Source: Pascua guehoae (Eukaryota > Basidiomycota > Tremellomycetes > Trichosporonales > Trichosporonaceae). Taken from it: a DNA stretch of 64,000 bases. Below the pieces are notes generated by a model that saw nothing but the letters and a program-made list of their open reading frames with translations, had not been told where the DNA came from and searched no databases. The position numbers were made by a program, and so were the translations under genes. The stretch's first letter is position 1. Each line of letters opens with the position of its first letter. This document shows, in pieces, positions 12,001 through 22,710 of the stretch. The DNA lies in assembly GCA_001600415.1 (NCBI GenBank), contig BCJX01000002.1:1364075-1428074 (forward strand), written 5' to 3'.

Positions 12001-12216
12001 GGAGGAAGGATCAGTGCCTGTGGAAGTGGAAAGGGCGGCGCTAGATGCATCGGTTTCCTCTAGACGGGCGAGGGCAGCCGCAAAGCCCAGAAGGACTGCA
12101 CGAAGCCGCTCTGGGCGTTCAAAGATGTGCGATGAGTTGGCGTGCCGAATATATTTGTGTTCCAGGCAGGCAGGCTGGATGCACAGAGCCAGATTGGGCG
12201 TTGAGGAAGCCGCCAT
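9077..12216 (-). CDS. HOS3: Hos3-type histone deacetylase
   Basis: Zn-dependent lysine deacetylase of the fungal Hos3 branch. Six exons (12216-11599, 11558-11401, 11364-11097, 11027-10990, 10951-10808, 10772-9077) give about 973 aa. Catalytic motifs are all present and in order: FCAIRPPGHHC with the His pair, IIIDFDLHHGNGTQ with the metal-binding Asp/His, YGSVHDIYSYPCE, SAGFDACEHEH, and the C-terminal LEGGYGDRAL. The N-terminal 110 residues include a Ser-rich insert. After the deacetylase domain comes a long tail of about 470 residues that is Pro/Gln/Ser-rich and carries repeated SPPKR-type units, probably disordered. The stop codon lies next to the non-coding hairpin block. The gene is divergent from RSC4, another chromatin gene, across 494 nt. 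Assignment to Hos3 rather than another deacetylase rests on the motif wording and the long C-terminal extension. Confidence 0.92.
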
Positions 12217-12710
12217 GGTGGCGCGTGCGTGCGATGGGATGGGACGGCGGGTGGCGCGCAGCCGGCGTCGATAGTTCCCCAGTTGGCCACCAACCGAGCA
12301 GCGAGGAAATGCCAGGTACTTTTGAGTCTGGCGACTCGTGTTGTGTTAAAGTGACAATGAGGATTGCCACTGGAGCATGTGGATGGTGACGAGGAAGAGG
12401 TGGCAAGAAGACGAGATGGCACTAGCACTGTTTTGGAGCGGTGGTGAGGATGGGATGGCAAATGGATGATGATGATGCACGGGCGTTTTGGATGGAAATG
12501 TTTGTGGTGCAAGGGTGCCTCGTGATGTCAACAAATGCCACGACGACGGAAGCAAATTCATCCAACCCCCGGCCGCCCACAGCCCCATTCCCCTTCCCCC
12601 GGCCGCCCGCTGCCCGTTCGTTCTGACCGCCTCAACGCGTCCACCTCGTTCACACCAACATCCTGCAAACCCCACACCAGCACCCACAACCGCTCGACAC
12701 CGACCCATCC
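12217..12710. promoter_or_regulatory. Shared HOS3/RSC4 divergent promoter region
   Basis: A 494-nt gap separates the start codons of two divergent chromatin genes. The RSC4-proximal half is rich in C/A pyrimidine-type tracts on the plus strand (for example near 12640-12705), usual for fungal 5' leaders. No specific factor site can be named. Confidence 0.5.
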
Positions 12711-15430
12711 ATGCCCCCCAAAGCGGCCCACGTAAAGCAAGAGCCCAGCGCCGATGGTTCGGCGGCTCCCGAGTCGGCGCCGTCGGCCAGCGGGAGCAGC
12801 CCAGATAAGCCCACGCGGGAACGCAAGCGGCGGCTCGATGTCAACCCAAGCTTGATCCTCAGCTCCGAAGGACGTAGCAAGCGGCGCCGCACTCCCAGCC
12901 CCGCACCCCCTCCGGCTCCTGATCCGGATCATGATCCTGAAAAGGCAAAAACTCTTGGATTGCAACTGTACACAAAGATAACCAACATGTATGACAGAGA
13001 GTAAGTTGAATCGCGTTGAAAGCAAAGTGGAGGTTGCCCCTACCCTTTCATCCCTCCCACTTTTGATCAGAGTTCGGACTGACATGCACAAACAGTGGCG
13101 ACGAAATGGCGCAGCCATTCGTTAAACTCCCTAGCAAGGTACGTTTGATGTCTTTTGGAATGTTTCGGGATGAATCATGGCGCTGACAATCGCCAGCGCT
13201 CGTTCCCAGATTACTATGAGACGATCAAGCAGCCCATGTCGCTCGAGATGGTCAAGGAGCGCCTCGATGCCGGGCAATATGGGACTCTCAAAGAGGTGTG
13301 CAAAGACCTGGGCCAGATCTGGAATAATGCAAAGCGATGTGAGTGGGACAGAGGATGGATGCAGTGGCGAGGTGCTACCACCAGTGTGTGCGCATGGTGT
13401 GGCGTGACAAAGCTGACGCCGCACAGACAACATGCATGACTCGCTGCTATTCCAGTGGGCCAAACAGTTCCACGTAAGTCGTGTTTGGGCTGTTAACAGT
13501 TGGGCCATGGACTAACTGGCGCAGAAAGTGACCCGTCAGTTTCTCCAGACGCACTCTGGACACGAAGAGTGGGATAGCGACGGCGAAGGCGGCGGTGGCG
13601 GCGCTGCGTCGGCGACTGGCAGAGCTGCATCAGCTTCTGGCCGAGCATCCACCGGCCGGCCATCACATTCTCGTGGGCCGACCATGGACGCAGAAGACAC
13701 GCCCAACGCGACGGCCGGCCCGTCGACTCCGGGCGAGTCACCCGCAACCACCCCAGCTCCAGAGAAGAAGGGTGGCGCAGGCACAGGCAAGAAGCGCGGG
13801 AGCTACATGAAGGACGGACCGACCGTGTACAAGCTCATCAAGCCGTGTATGCGAGCCATCAAGGAGGGAAAATCGAATGAGTGAGTGCATTGGCGACGAG
13901 TGCGTGTGTGTTTGTGCCAACAAACCCAGTGGCGCCGACCGGGACATTGCGACCATCTTCCTATCGCTCCCTGACCGAAATGATTTCCCCGACTACTATC
14001 GCACGGTCAAGCATCCAATCTCACTCGCCGAGATTGAAAACAAGATGATGTCGAGACGGTACGACACTGCGGAGCACTTTTTCGCCGACGTAGAGCGCAT
14101 GTGCGACAATGCGATCGAATACAACGAGGACGAGAGTGAGGTCTGGCGGGACGCACGCCAGATTCGGGGTGTGGTCAACACACACCGACTGTTGGTCAAG
14201 GAACGCTTGGCACTACCAAACAAGGGCATGAAGAACCGGCCGTCGTACACGCCAACCCCTGCGGCGGCGCCGGTGCGGCAATATACGCATGCGCCGGCAC
14301 ACACACCGGCGGCTGCGGCTGGTGCGGCCGCGGGCCGGCCGGTTACACCAGGCAACTTTCAACTCCCGCCAGAGATTCGCTATGCTCAGCAGGCACAACA
14401 TGCGCAGCAGCTTCAAATCCAGCAGCAGCGTGCACAGCAGGCGCAGGCGCAGGCTCAGGCTCAACAACAGGCCCAGATGGCGCAGCACGCGCAACACGCA
14501 CAACACGCGCAACACGCCAAGGCCCAGGGCAGTCCGTACTCTTATGGCGGACCACCAGGACAACACACACCATCTCAGGCACAGCCTTCTGTGCCGTACC
14601 TCCCACAACTCCCCCCGGGGGTGGTGACAGAAGAGGTCGTTGCGAGCCTCGACCGCTACCCAGCTTATGAGCAGCAGGCTTGGGTCGCATCTCTGCCTCC
14701 ACTCGCCCAGACTATCTACCGACAGATGGTCACAGCGAACGAGGCACGCAAACGTGGTGTCGCGCCTCCGACTCCGAGTGCCGCCCACCCCCTCGTCCCT
14801 GAGCCACCCAGTACGGTGACCAACCCCACTGTCCACCACATCGACTTTGCCTTTTCCGACGAGCCAGAGACGCCCGCTGTTGCTTCAAGAAACGGCACCT
14901 CTGCTGCACCCGTTCCCGTCACTCCCGCGTCGGCGTCTGCGGTCCTCCCACCAAGTACCCCCGGTACGGCGCCCACTGCTGCACCCGCGCAGTCACTACC
15001 TCGGCCGCGCAACGCCATCCGCCTGCAAAATATGCGCGGCGTCCTCACTCATGCTGTCGCGGTCGGTGCACAGACGTCCCAGATTGAGATCACTGCGTGG
15101 ATGCGTACGGAGAACGGCCGCCCCGTCGAGACGCCTGAACTGAGCCTGCGCGTTAATGGCACTCCTGCACCGCTCCCACAGGTTCTGTACGGGCCAAAGA
15201 ACGGGGCCAAAAGTGGCGTCGACAAGGGAGGGAAGGGGACTCAAGGCGGCGAAGGCGAGGGCGGAGAAGACAAGGACAAGTCGGCCGACGACGCCCACCG
15301 CCGTCCAGAGGCAATGCGCTGGACCGTACCTCTCCCTGCTGCGCGGGTCGAGTGCAAGATTGAGGTGGTCGCGACAAAGCCTGGAGCGCTCGCGGAGACG
15401 AGCGCCATTTTTGTTAGTCGACAGTACTAG
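12711..15430 (+). CDS. RSC4: RSC chromatin remodeller subunit Rsc4, tandem bromodomains
   Basis: Six exons (12711-13000, 13096-13138, 13197-13338, 13427-13473, 13525-13880, 13930-15430) give about 792 aa. After a Pro/Ser-rich, basic N-terminus come two bromodomains. The first carries FPDYYETIKQPMSLEMVKERL and NAKRYNMHDS. The second carries FPDYYRTVKHPISLAEIENKM and NAIEYNEDES, with the acetyl-lysine-binding Asn in context. A Gln/His/Ala-rich spacer follows. The C-terminal region (RLQNMRGVLTHAVAVG onward) matches the essential C-terminal domain of yeast Rsc4 in position and character. Rsc4 reads acetylated histone H3 for the SWI/SNF-class RSC complex in the nucleus. An acidic and Gly-rich linker of about 90 aa separates the two bromodomains, more than in budding yeast. 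A PBRM1-like subunit is the main alternative. Confidence 0.85.
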
Positions 15431-15986
15431 GCTGAGTTAGCGTGTTGGCGCCAGAGGTTGCGCGGGTCGATTATGGAGTAGATTGTTCATGCATGCATGT
15501 GTATAGTTGTTCGAATAGGGGAGGAAGGGAAGAGGATTGTGGTGCAACAGTGCAGGAGCTCTGCCCTGTCCGTCTACTGTGCCACCTGATATCATGTCCG
15601 GTTCCTCTGAGTTGTTTCTCTTGCAACATGAACATCCTCCGGCCGCTCTCGCTGATGTTGTCTCACGCGCTAGCACTTGGTAGAGTAGTTGCGGGCAGTA
15701 GTGAGCCTCCTTACAGTATACCTCTCAGCACCTCTCACTGAATGGTGGGTACCACGACGGAAGTAAATTGCCCCTCCAAGTCGATCCCCACGCCGGCAGC
15801 GCCCTGATCGTCTTACCATTTGGTGCCAAGCCACGTGACTGTGCGTCACATCAACACCTCACCCTTGGTGCCTTTGCGGCGCCAACGGGCAATGGTGCAA
15901 CCAGACAACCTGTACGCCAGCAACCGACGCGCATCTCTCCATTGTTCACAACTTCAACATCATTACAACTTGGCCAATTACCCACC
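15431..15986. other. Intergenic RSC4 3' end / KPWE-gene promoter
   Basis: No ORF with protein character is seen. It should contain the RSC4 3' UTR and the promoter of the downstream gene in the same orientation. Confidence 0.4.
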
Positions 15987-17985
15987 ATGGCCGCTCCAGC
16001 AGAACAACCACCTCCCGTCGCCCACTCGGTACCCCCGACGTCCACGTCGACATCCGCATCCTCGGCCCCGGCGCCCGACGCGGCGGCCCCTTCCCCGGCC
16101 TCGGCCGCCGGCGCACCAGCCCCAACACGCGTCAGTGTTGTCACATCGCCGACGGACGACGAGATCAGTGGCCTCGTCGTTGCGTTTGAGGCGTATGACT
16201 TTGGCGCCGATGGCGAGTTCCGCGTGAGTTTGAAGAGTGCAATGGGCGCGGACTCGGCCAGAGGCTGGGGCTCTGGCCTCAGAGTTGAGATGGTGGGATG
16301 GCCGAAGGCTCCTTTTCCTTCCTCGGATACCCAGAGGTGAGGGAAGGTGTACCCATACCATGGCTGGGACCACCCTTCCTTTGTCGTTGAGATATGGGTC
16401 TTCGGGGAGTCCATTCCCTCCGAACGGGACAAGGCAGCACCGCAGCATCGGCCACCCCCCAACGCCGAGCTCCTGTGCATCTGGGCCGTAGGGGCTCCGA
16501 TGCGAGGGAAGGTTGTCCATGTCAACGTCGGGGTAATCCCTCATTTGCCTCCGAGCTCGCAGCCTTTGGGGTCGTCGAGATTTCCTTCCTTCTTCCGATA
16601 CCCCGGATGTGGGGAAAGTCTACACATGCCATGGTTGGGGGAGTCCCTCGCTTGGGGATGGACATCGGCTCCGGTGCCCCAGATGTGGAGGAAGGAGTCT
16701 CTATCTCTCCGAACTGGCCACTGGGATACTCGGCTGCTTGTCAATCAGCCTCCTATTGTACTCAGTCGCTGGGATGCCTCTTGTCTCCAAACAAGCCTAC
16801 CCCCCCCCCCCTCCCCCACCCCTCACAATGTCTGTGCGCACTAACCCCAGGCCGGCCTGCCCGCGATCATCAAGGCCGTCAAGGGGAAGGGACCGACGTC
16901 GGCCTCCAAGATTGACGAGGTGATCGGGCGCGCCCAGTGGTTCTACTTTACACGGTGAGTAAGTGGCTCCCCGAGTATGAAGCGCGGGCCAACGAATCCG
17001 TTGGGATGGAGTGCCCATGAAATCGAGGAGTTCCGGAGTGACCCGAAGGCCCCAGCGCAAGCAGCGGTGTGGACAGCAGAACATGAGGGGAGAGAGTGCC
17101 AGGTGATGAGCGAGACCCGGTGTGGGTCGTAACATCAGGCCAGCAGGAGTTGTCACCCTTGTTCCATTGAGATATGGATGTGACCCTCGCCGCTTGACTC
17201 GATCAGGCATGGAGCCCTACCCTGCCTCTCGTTCTTGCCAGCGCGCATTTGATTTATGCGCCACACTTGTATCATGCTAATCATCCAGGAAGCAGGGCCT
17301 CTCAGTCCCGTTCGAGGCATACCTGCGCAACCGCAAGAGCGAGACCGAATCGGTGCCAATGAAGTCACCACTCAGCCCTCCCGCCCGGGATCTCCCAGAA
17401 GAGACACCTCCCCCGTCATTCGGCTCGCTCGAGGGCGTATCCGTTTCGCACCCCGGCGCAGCTGCGCCCGCTGCGAACTTGCCGAAGGCATCCCTTGCCT
17501 CTGCCTCTGCTCCTACGCCCAGCTCTGTGCCCGCACCCTCAAGCTCAGCCCAGGCTCCGGGACCTTCCTCCGCCGCTGCCGCTCCTGCAGACGAGGCACA
17601 GCCGCTGACCGCTGCGTCAGTGATCCCCTCTGATGCGCCCGCGCCTGCGACGTTCAACGACGTCGTCCGCCTCATTGCAGAGGGCCGCGCGCACGAGGTG
17701 CCCGTCATGCAGGTTCCGGATGGGCTTAATATGGAGGAGCCAAGCGTGTCGACGATGAAGGCGCGTCCCAAGCCTTGGGAGACGGCACAAGCTCAAGCCG
17801 GCGGCGCGGAACAGGTGCAGATTCAGGGCCAGATCCAGAGCCAGCCACTACCGCCGTCGTCAGAGTGCCCGCCGTACGAGCACGGGCAGGAAGGTATCAG
17901 CGTCCAGGCGGCTCCGGCCGGGAACGGCAGTGTCGAGGTCGAACAGGTCGCCCAGGGTGTGGCGAGGATCGACACGAGCGAGTAG
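15987..17985 (+). CDS. KPWE-domain protein (PEX14-like, function unproven)
   Basis: Three exons (15987-16223, 16851-16954, 17289-17985) give about 345 aa. The N-terminus is Pro/Ala/Ser-rich. A conserved-looking helical module follows (from EISGLVVAFEAYDFG to AQWFYFTRKQGL). Then comes a long Ala/Pro/Ser-rich linker and a C-terminal block, FNDVVRLIAEGRAHEVPVM then MKARPKPWE. That block is the signature of the family described as PEX14-like KPWE domain. The family name suggests a link to peroxisomal import, but I see no membrane segment and treat this as unproven. The introns are strikingly long for this window (627 and 334 nt), and the first contains a duplicated segment and a C tract before the acceptor. 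Confidence 0.75.
16224..16850 (+). other. Unusually long intron 1 of the KPWE gene
   Basis: A 627-nt intron with GTGAGT donor and CCCCAG acceptor, where most introns here are 40-100 nt. Two diverged copies of one segment are visible at about 16316-16430 and 16586-16720. Both run TTCCTTC..C.GATACCC, then GGGAA.GT.TAC, CCATGG.TGGG and a CTCCGAAC block. A run of twelve C (16800-16811) ends 39 nt before the acceptor. Confidence 0.7.
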
Positions 17986-19232
17986 TGGCCGAGTACAGAA
18001 GGCCGTGTACGCTAAGAGTTGTGATTGATATCGGAATACAAGATTCCTTGGCTTTATGATATCTACTGAGTTTGGCAGTGGCGTTTTGTGGACACTGACA
18101 GGCTGTTTCGATGTGGGCTTCGACATGGAGAGGCTGGCATACGCATGTGATACTGAACTGGAACTACTAATGTGCATGTCCTTTAGATGGACAGTAGTGG
18201 GCAGGAGAAGGAAAGTGGACAAATGGAGGTATAATGGACAAGAGACGGTGAGTGGGAGATAAAGTAAGGAAGGGGTCAAGAGAATGTAGGGAGGTGGGCA
18301 AGGGAAGGTGAGCGAGCAGGAGAACGTAAGTGACGAAGAGAACAACGAAGGTTGCTAAGAGAAGGGCTGTGCCAAGGAAGGTAAGTGTCAAGGGAAGAAC
18401 CTGGTATACAAGCGGTACTGATGGGAACAACGTGGCCTTGGCGTTCACTCGAACAGTAAGTACTTGGCCTCGGCGAGTCTCGCACACAAACGCGCTACAG
18501 ACCGGAACAGCCAACGTACTCGTCCATTTGATGAGGTCGTTGAACGATCGAACAGTATCCATGCCCACCACTTTGGCAGCCGCAGGTGACAGAAGCCCCA
18601 GTGGCACGCCACCAGCGACCAGAGGACACTCAAACCAGACAGTGATTGACGAAGGGCTCTCTCGTCAAACCCGAGTGCTGTCCCCGGATCTCACCCTGTC
18701 TGACCCTCATGTTCTGCAGGGCATGAGGCTCTCCAATGATGACGCCGGCTTCCGCCCCTTAGGACGACTCTCTCAATCCCAAGCCCCTCATACGCAAATG
18801 TCTCTCAAACTAACACGAGTGGGTGAAGAGCTCACAGCCCCTTCGCCCCCAATCTCACCACCCGCCTCTCTAGGGTGTCCTCACTTGCTCACCTCTAGTC
18901 CCTGCACCAATCTCTCCATCTCGGTCCACTTCTACGAGCAATCGCTCTCTGCACTCTCAGAAACGAGCATCCGTTCCGCAAACCCAACGCACAATGACCC
19001 ACGACCAGCTGCTAATATGCCCTCAACTGTGCAGAAAATCTCGACAACTGTGCAGACTCTAAACAAAACAAGGTCTCTCATGTGCACACCGGCGCCCTGT
19101 CGTCGTGCGTCGCTGCATGCAAACTCGCAGCGACGCGGGTAAGACTGCGTATCGGGAATGGGTACATGCAAATACGAAGCGACCAACCCCGGTGCCAGCC
19201 CTTCGCCCTCTACCACCAGCCGCAACATTCGC
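17986..19232. other. Intergenic, no confident gene
   Basis: A plus-strand frame at 18330-19142 (270 codons) and an overlapping minus-strand frame at 18167-18607 both exist. Neither shows motif, domain or composition support. The minus frame has a hydrophobic run (FLGTALLLATFVVLFVTYVL) that could belong to an unrecognised membrane protein, but no start, stop and intron model convinced me. Confidence 0.35.
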
Positions 19233-20649
19233 TTAGACCATCTGGTGGATGAGCTTGGAGATGTGCTGCTCGCGGTTGCCGGCGTCACCGCCCTCAATGT
19301 AGCCGGTGAACTTCCTGGGGCGCCAGCCGCCGTTGGGGTTCGAGAGCTTGAAGGGCCAGAGAGCAGAGGTGGCCTGCTTGAAGTTGGGGCCGCAGGTGGC
19401 AATCTCGTGGACGAGGTCCTCCATGCCTGGGGTGGTGTGAGTATATTTGCAACAAGAGTGGTCCTTCAGTTCTACTCACAGACGATACCGTACTTGCCGA
19501 GCTGCTGCTCAATGATGGCGTTGTCGGTGATGGGGATGCGCTGGCCGTTGACCTTGGCGTAACCGCGCTTGTAGACGAGCTCGCGGATAGCCTTGAGGTT
19601 GGGCTCGCCGTAGGCAATGTAAGGGCCAACGAGGCGGAGCATCTGCTCGGTCGCCTTGGTGACACGAACAAAGACACCGTTGTTGATCTGGAGGAGACGG
19701 AGAAGCTGGAGGATCTTCTTGGGCTTGGGCGCAAGCTTCGAGATACCCTTGAGGCGGACGACGAAGTAGACCTTGGGCTGGGCAGGGACGTAGAAGTCGC
19801 CCGAGACGCGGGCCTCACGCTTGAGACGGATCTCCTCTTTCTCCTTGGCAACGTACTCCTTCACGTACTCGTCGGCACGCTTGAAGATGACCTTGCGCTT
19901 GGCGGCGCGGGTCTGAGAGAAAGCGTCAGCAACAAGTCTATTGACACCACAACTCTCTTCACACAACCCCAGTCGTAGAGGAGGATTCAGCCCCGAAAGA
20001 TGGTTAATTTACAGACAGCATTGCGATAGCTAGCCGTGGTCCGACGAGTGTCGGTCTTACATCATTAAACAGGAGTTACACCAACGAGTGTAGCCCCTGC
20101 CCTCCTCATACGACTCTGTTCACACGCCCAAACTTCACGTTCAAACTCACCTTGCGAGCCTCAGCGGCCGCAGCGAGCTTGGCCTCGCGGGTGGCCTCGT
20201 TCGTGCGGCGCTTCTTGAGAAGCGTCTCGGGGACCGCAATCTGCTGTTCGGGGGTTAGTGCAAGCTCTCTCCAGGTTGGGCCAGGCTTCCAGTGTCGGCG
20301 CGGGGTGGGATCGAGATTCGAGGCAAGTGGGAGGCTGTGGCAAGATTTGCAGTGTCCAACATTTGTTGGCCACCGAGATCCACTGAACTCGACGACAGAC
20401 GGTTGCAACGGCACGACTGCGTCGCCAGTTCACGTCGCCAACTCAGGTCGATGCGAGCAGAGGGACGGTTATCACGCCCCTCTCAAACTCGCTCTCCCAT
20501 CTCTCCACTGCCTTCAAATTTCTCCCTCCCGTCTCGCGCGATCGATTCTCGAAGCGTAGCGACACGAACCTCAACAGTTGGCACGCTGGGGACGTCAGCA
20601 TCGTCACGGGGATATCGCTCTCCGTCGTCGGTACTCACGTAGTAGCCAT
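19233..20649 (-). CDS. RPL7: Large-subunit ribosomal protein uL30 (L7)
   Basis: Five exons (20649-20639, 20585-20570, 20243-20151, 19912-19480, 19426-19233) give 248 aa, the usual length for eukaryotic L7. The first two exons are only 11 and 16 nt. The N-terminal [14 protein letters not shown] and the basic helix [19 protein letters not shown] are typical. So is the uL30 core [24 protein letters not shown] segment with [15 protein letters not shown], and the C-terminal [21 protein letters not shown]. The product is a structural protein of the 60S subunit and takes part in 27S pre-rRNA processing. The third intron (20150-19913) hosts a box C/D snoRNA. The gene is divergent from RPP1, another 60S protein gene, which suggests coordinated transcription. 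Confidence 0.97.
19972..20115 (-). ncRNA. Box C/D snoRNA, snR39/snR59-like, in RPL7 intron
   Basis: In minus-strand order there is a C box ATGATGT (20065-20059, one change from consensus). A guide ACCATCTTTCGGG follows, ending one G before a perfect D box CTGA (19990-19987). The 13-nt guide is complementary to CCCGAAAGATGGT of 25S rRNA as I know that conserved sequence. Outside the boxes, AGTCGTATGAGGAGG (20115-20101) and CCTCCTCTACGACT (19985-19972) can pair with one bulge and close the structure. In budding yeast, snR39 and snR59, which target this same rRNA stretch, sit in RPL7A and RPL7B introns. The D+5 rule points to the G of CCCGAAAGA, which is the snR39b target, two nucleotides from the snR39/59 target. 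Confidence 0.75.
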
Positions 20650-21343
20650 TTTGATCGTCTTTCTTGAGGGGTTAGGAAGACAACTCCAGAGAGGGGCGAC
20701 GATTGAGGGAGCGACGACCGACAGGCCTCTGCCTTCCAACAGCCGTCAGTAACGACAGTCAACTTGCGGGAGCAAAATTGTCATCCGCCAGTTTCGAAGT
20801 CTCCCGAACGGCATTTATGAATGTGGCACTTGGAATCGACCAAGCCCACGTGCACCACAGGGACCATGGTACCATGGATGCCAGCCAGCCAGGCGGGGTG
20901 GCATTTTCCTTCAAGAAAAAACCTAACCTCAGGTTTCCCACGATTGTCACTCAGCCTGAAAAGGCAGGCCACTTGCAGGAAGTTGGCCTGTCACGACCAT
21001 TCGAATGAAGACGAATTCTTTTTTCCGCCCTCCCACTTTTGCATCTCGTCTCTTGCATTGTGAATGTATCGCCGAAACGCCGCACTCTGACCTCTTGCTC
21101 TTGAGGTCTGTGGCGCCAAAAAGTCCATACTCCATGCCTCTATATTTGCTTCCGCTCGCCACGGGCCTGGCGTGGTGCGTTGCGAAACGACCATGTCGAC
21201 ATTGAGTTGCAACTTCTTTTCAACACACACCAAGGTCATTCAAACGAGTCGACTGCCGTAGGTAAGGCCATACCGTCAAGCTGACGCCGTGCTGACCTGC
21301 AGGCTTAAATCGAGGTTGCCCGTAAAGACCAAATCCATCTAAA
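20650..21343. promoter_or_regulatory. Divergent ribosomal-protein promoter (RPL7/RPP1)
   Basis: A 694-nt gap lies between the start codons of two 60S protein genes. An A/T-richer core lies near 20905-21010. No factor site can be named from sequence alone. Confidence 0.5.
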
Positions 21344-22134
21344 ATGGTGAGTGCAACGCGAAACAGCAAGCGTCCAGACGTGTGGGGGCGGTCGAGCACA
21401 AGGAGCTAATATCCCAGTCTGAGTCCGCCATCAGCTACGCCGCGCTCATCCTCGCCGACGAGGGCGTCGAGATCACCGTGAGTGGCGAAAGAATGACTTT
21501 GGCGACGTTAGGAAGGAGGTTGGGAGAGTTTTGGGCGCCAGTTGGGGAACTTTTCTCGTTTTGAGTGGCGCCGAGCAACATTTTGGCCTTGTTTCCGTTA
21601 GCACGACAAAGCACTGGACTCGCTTGGCGGACACGATCGCGGATGTAGTACTGCGTTGGCGGTAGAGACGAGAAGCGACAGCGTGAAAGAATTTGGAAGG
21701 GAGGCGGTCATCCTTCGCAGATGATCACCTCTCTGCCACCTCCCATGCCTCAACACCTCTCGTCCACTTCGTCCACTCCGCTAGCGCGATTTATTCAAGG
21801 CCCATACTCACACCCGCAGGCCGACAAGCTCCAGGCCCTTACCTCCGCCGCCAAGGTCGAGGTTGAGCCCATCTGGGCCACCCTTGTTGCCAAGGCCCTC
21901 GAGGGCAAGGACATCAAGGAGCTCCTCACCAACGTCGGTGGTGGCGGTGCCCCCGCTGCCGGTGGTGCCGTCGGTGGTGCCGCCGCCGGCGGTGCCGCTG
22001 AGGAGGCTGCCGCTGAGGAGAAGGCCGAGTCTGAGAAGGAGGAGTCGGACGACGACATGGTGAGTTGCCACAGGGCCGTTGGCCATTCTGGACAATATGG
22101 CTAACAATCACAGGGCTTCGGTCTCTTCGACTAA
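21344..22134 (+). CDS. RPP1: Acidic ribosomal stalk protein P1
   Basis: Four exons (21344-21346, 21418-21477, 21820-22059, 22114-22134) give 107 aa. The first exon is the start codon alone. The sequence begins [20 protein letters not shown]. It continues through the dimerisation domain to an Ala/Gly hinge ([12 protein letters not shown]) and ends in the acidic tail ESDDDMGFGLFD. That is the conserved C-terminal motif by which the stalk contacts elongation factors. The start ISYAALIL with no N-terminal MK(H/Y)LAAYLL identifies P1 rather than P2. The second intron is long (342 nt), and I looked for a snoRNA in it without success. The gene is divergent from RPL7. Confidence 0.95.
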
Positions 22135-22710
22135 GCGTATCGTCCGTACCTTACTTCGCTCGGACCCTTCCCGAGTCGTGTATCGCCGTCTGTATGCATG
22201 ACTTGGTCATCCTCCTATCTGATGTGTTCGAGTGGGGCGGGGTTGAGAGAGGTCATGGCAGGAACAGACGTAGCCGACCAAAGCGACGAAAGCGAGCCAG
22301 GAGCAAGAGTTGTCAAATGACCTGCTCGAGGAGTGGTGGTTCTGTCGACGTGCAATGCTGCAATTGCCACCCAGATCCATCAGTTGCCTAGAGGTTTGGC
22401 GTTCAGATCTGGGCCGTTGGAGTTGTGCTGCGTTGGTGTACCGCGACGTGCCTTGGGTGACGAGTCGCATCTATTGCCAAGCGCGCCAAGTGAACGATGT
22501 TGCTTGCATTGTGGAAAGCAAAGAGACCACATTCCAAACGGACGTGAGAGGGCCGATCATTGAGCACACGACCAGCGCCACGCTGGTGGCGACTGGAATG
22601 CACGTATGCTCTTCTTGCTCGGCTGCACCACTTGCCTATTGCCCCGCACGTATCACATGGCATAATCTAATCTCTATTGCAATTGCAGTCGACCCATCGT
22701 CTTGACGTGT
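22135..22710. other. Convergent 3' region between RPP1 and SRX1
   Basis: No coding or RNA gene is seen. It should hold both 3' UTRs. Confidence 0.4.

Noticed and set aside
16224..16850. Possible protein gene inside the KPWE intron
   Set aside because: Three frames are open because of composition, none has a domain, and the flanking exons join perfectly across it.
18330..19142. A 270-codon plus-strand frame
   Set aside because: No motif, odd Ser/Thr composition, no promoter or intron context, and contradicted by an equally open minus frame.
21478..21819. A snoRNA in the long RPP1 intron
   Set aside because: ATGATCA near 21720 resembles a C box, but no D box with an adjacent rRNA-complementary guide was found.
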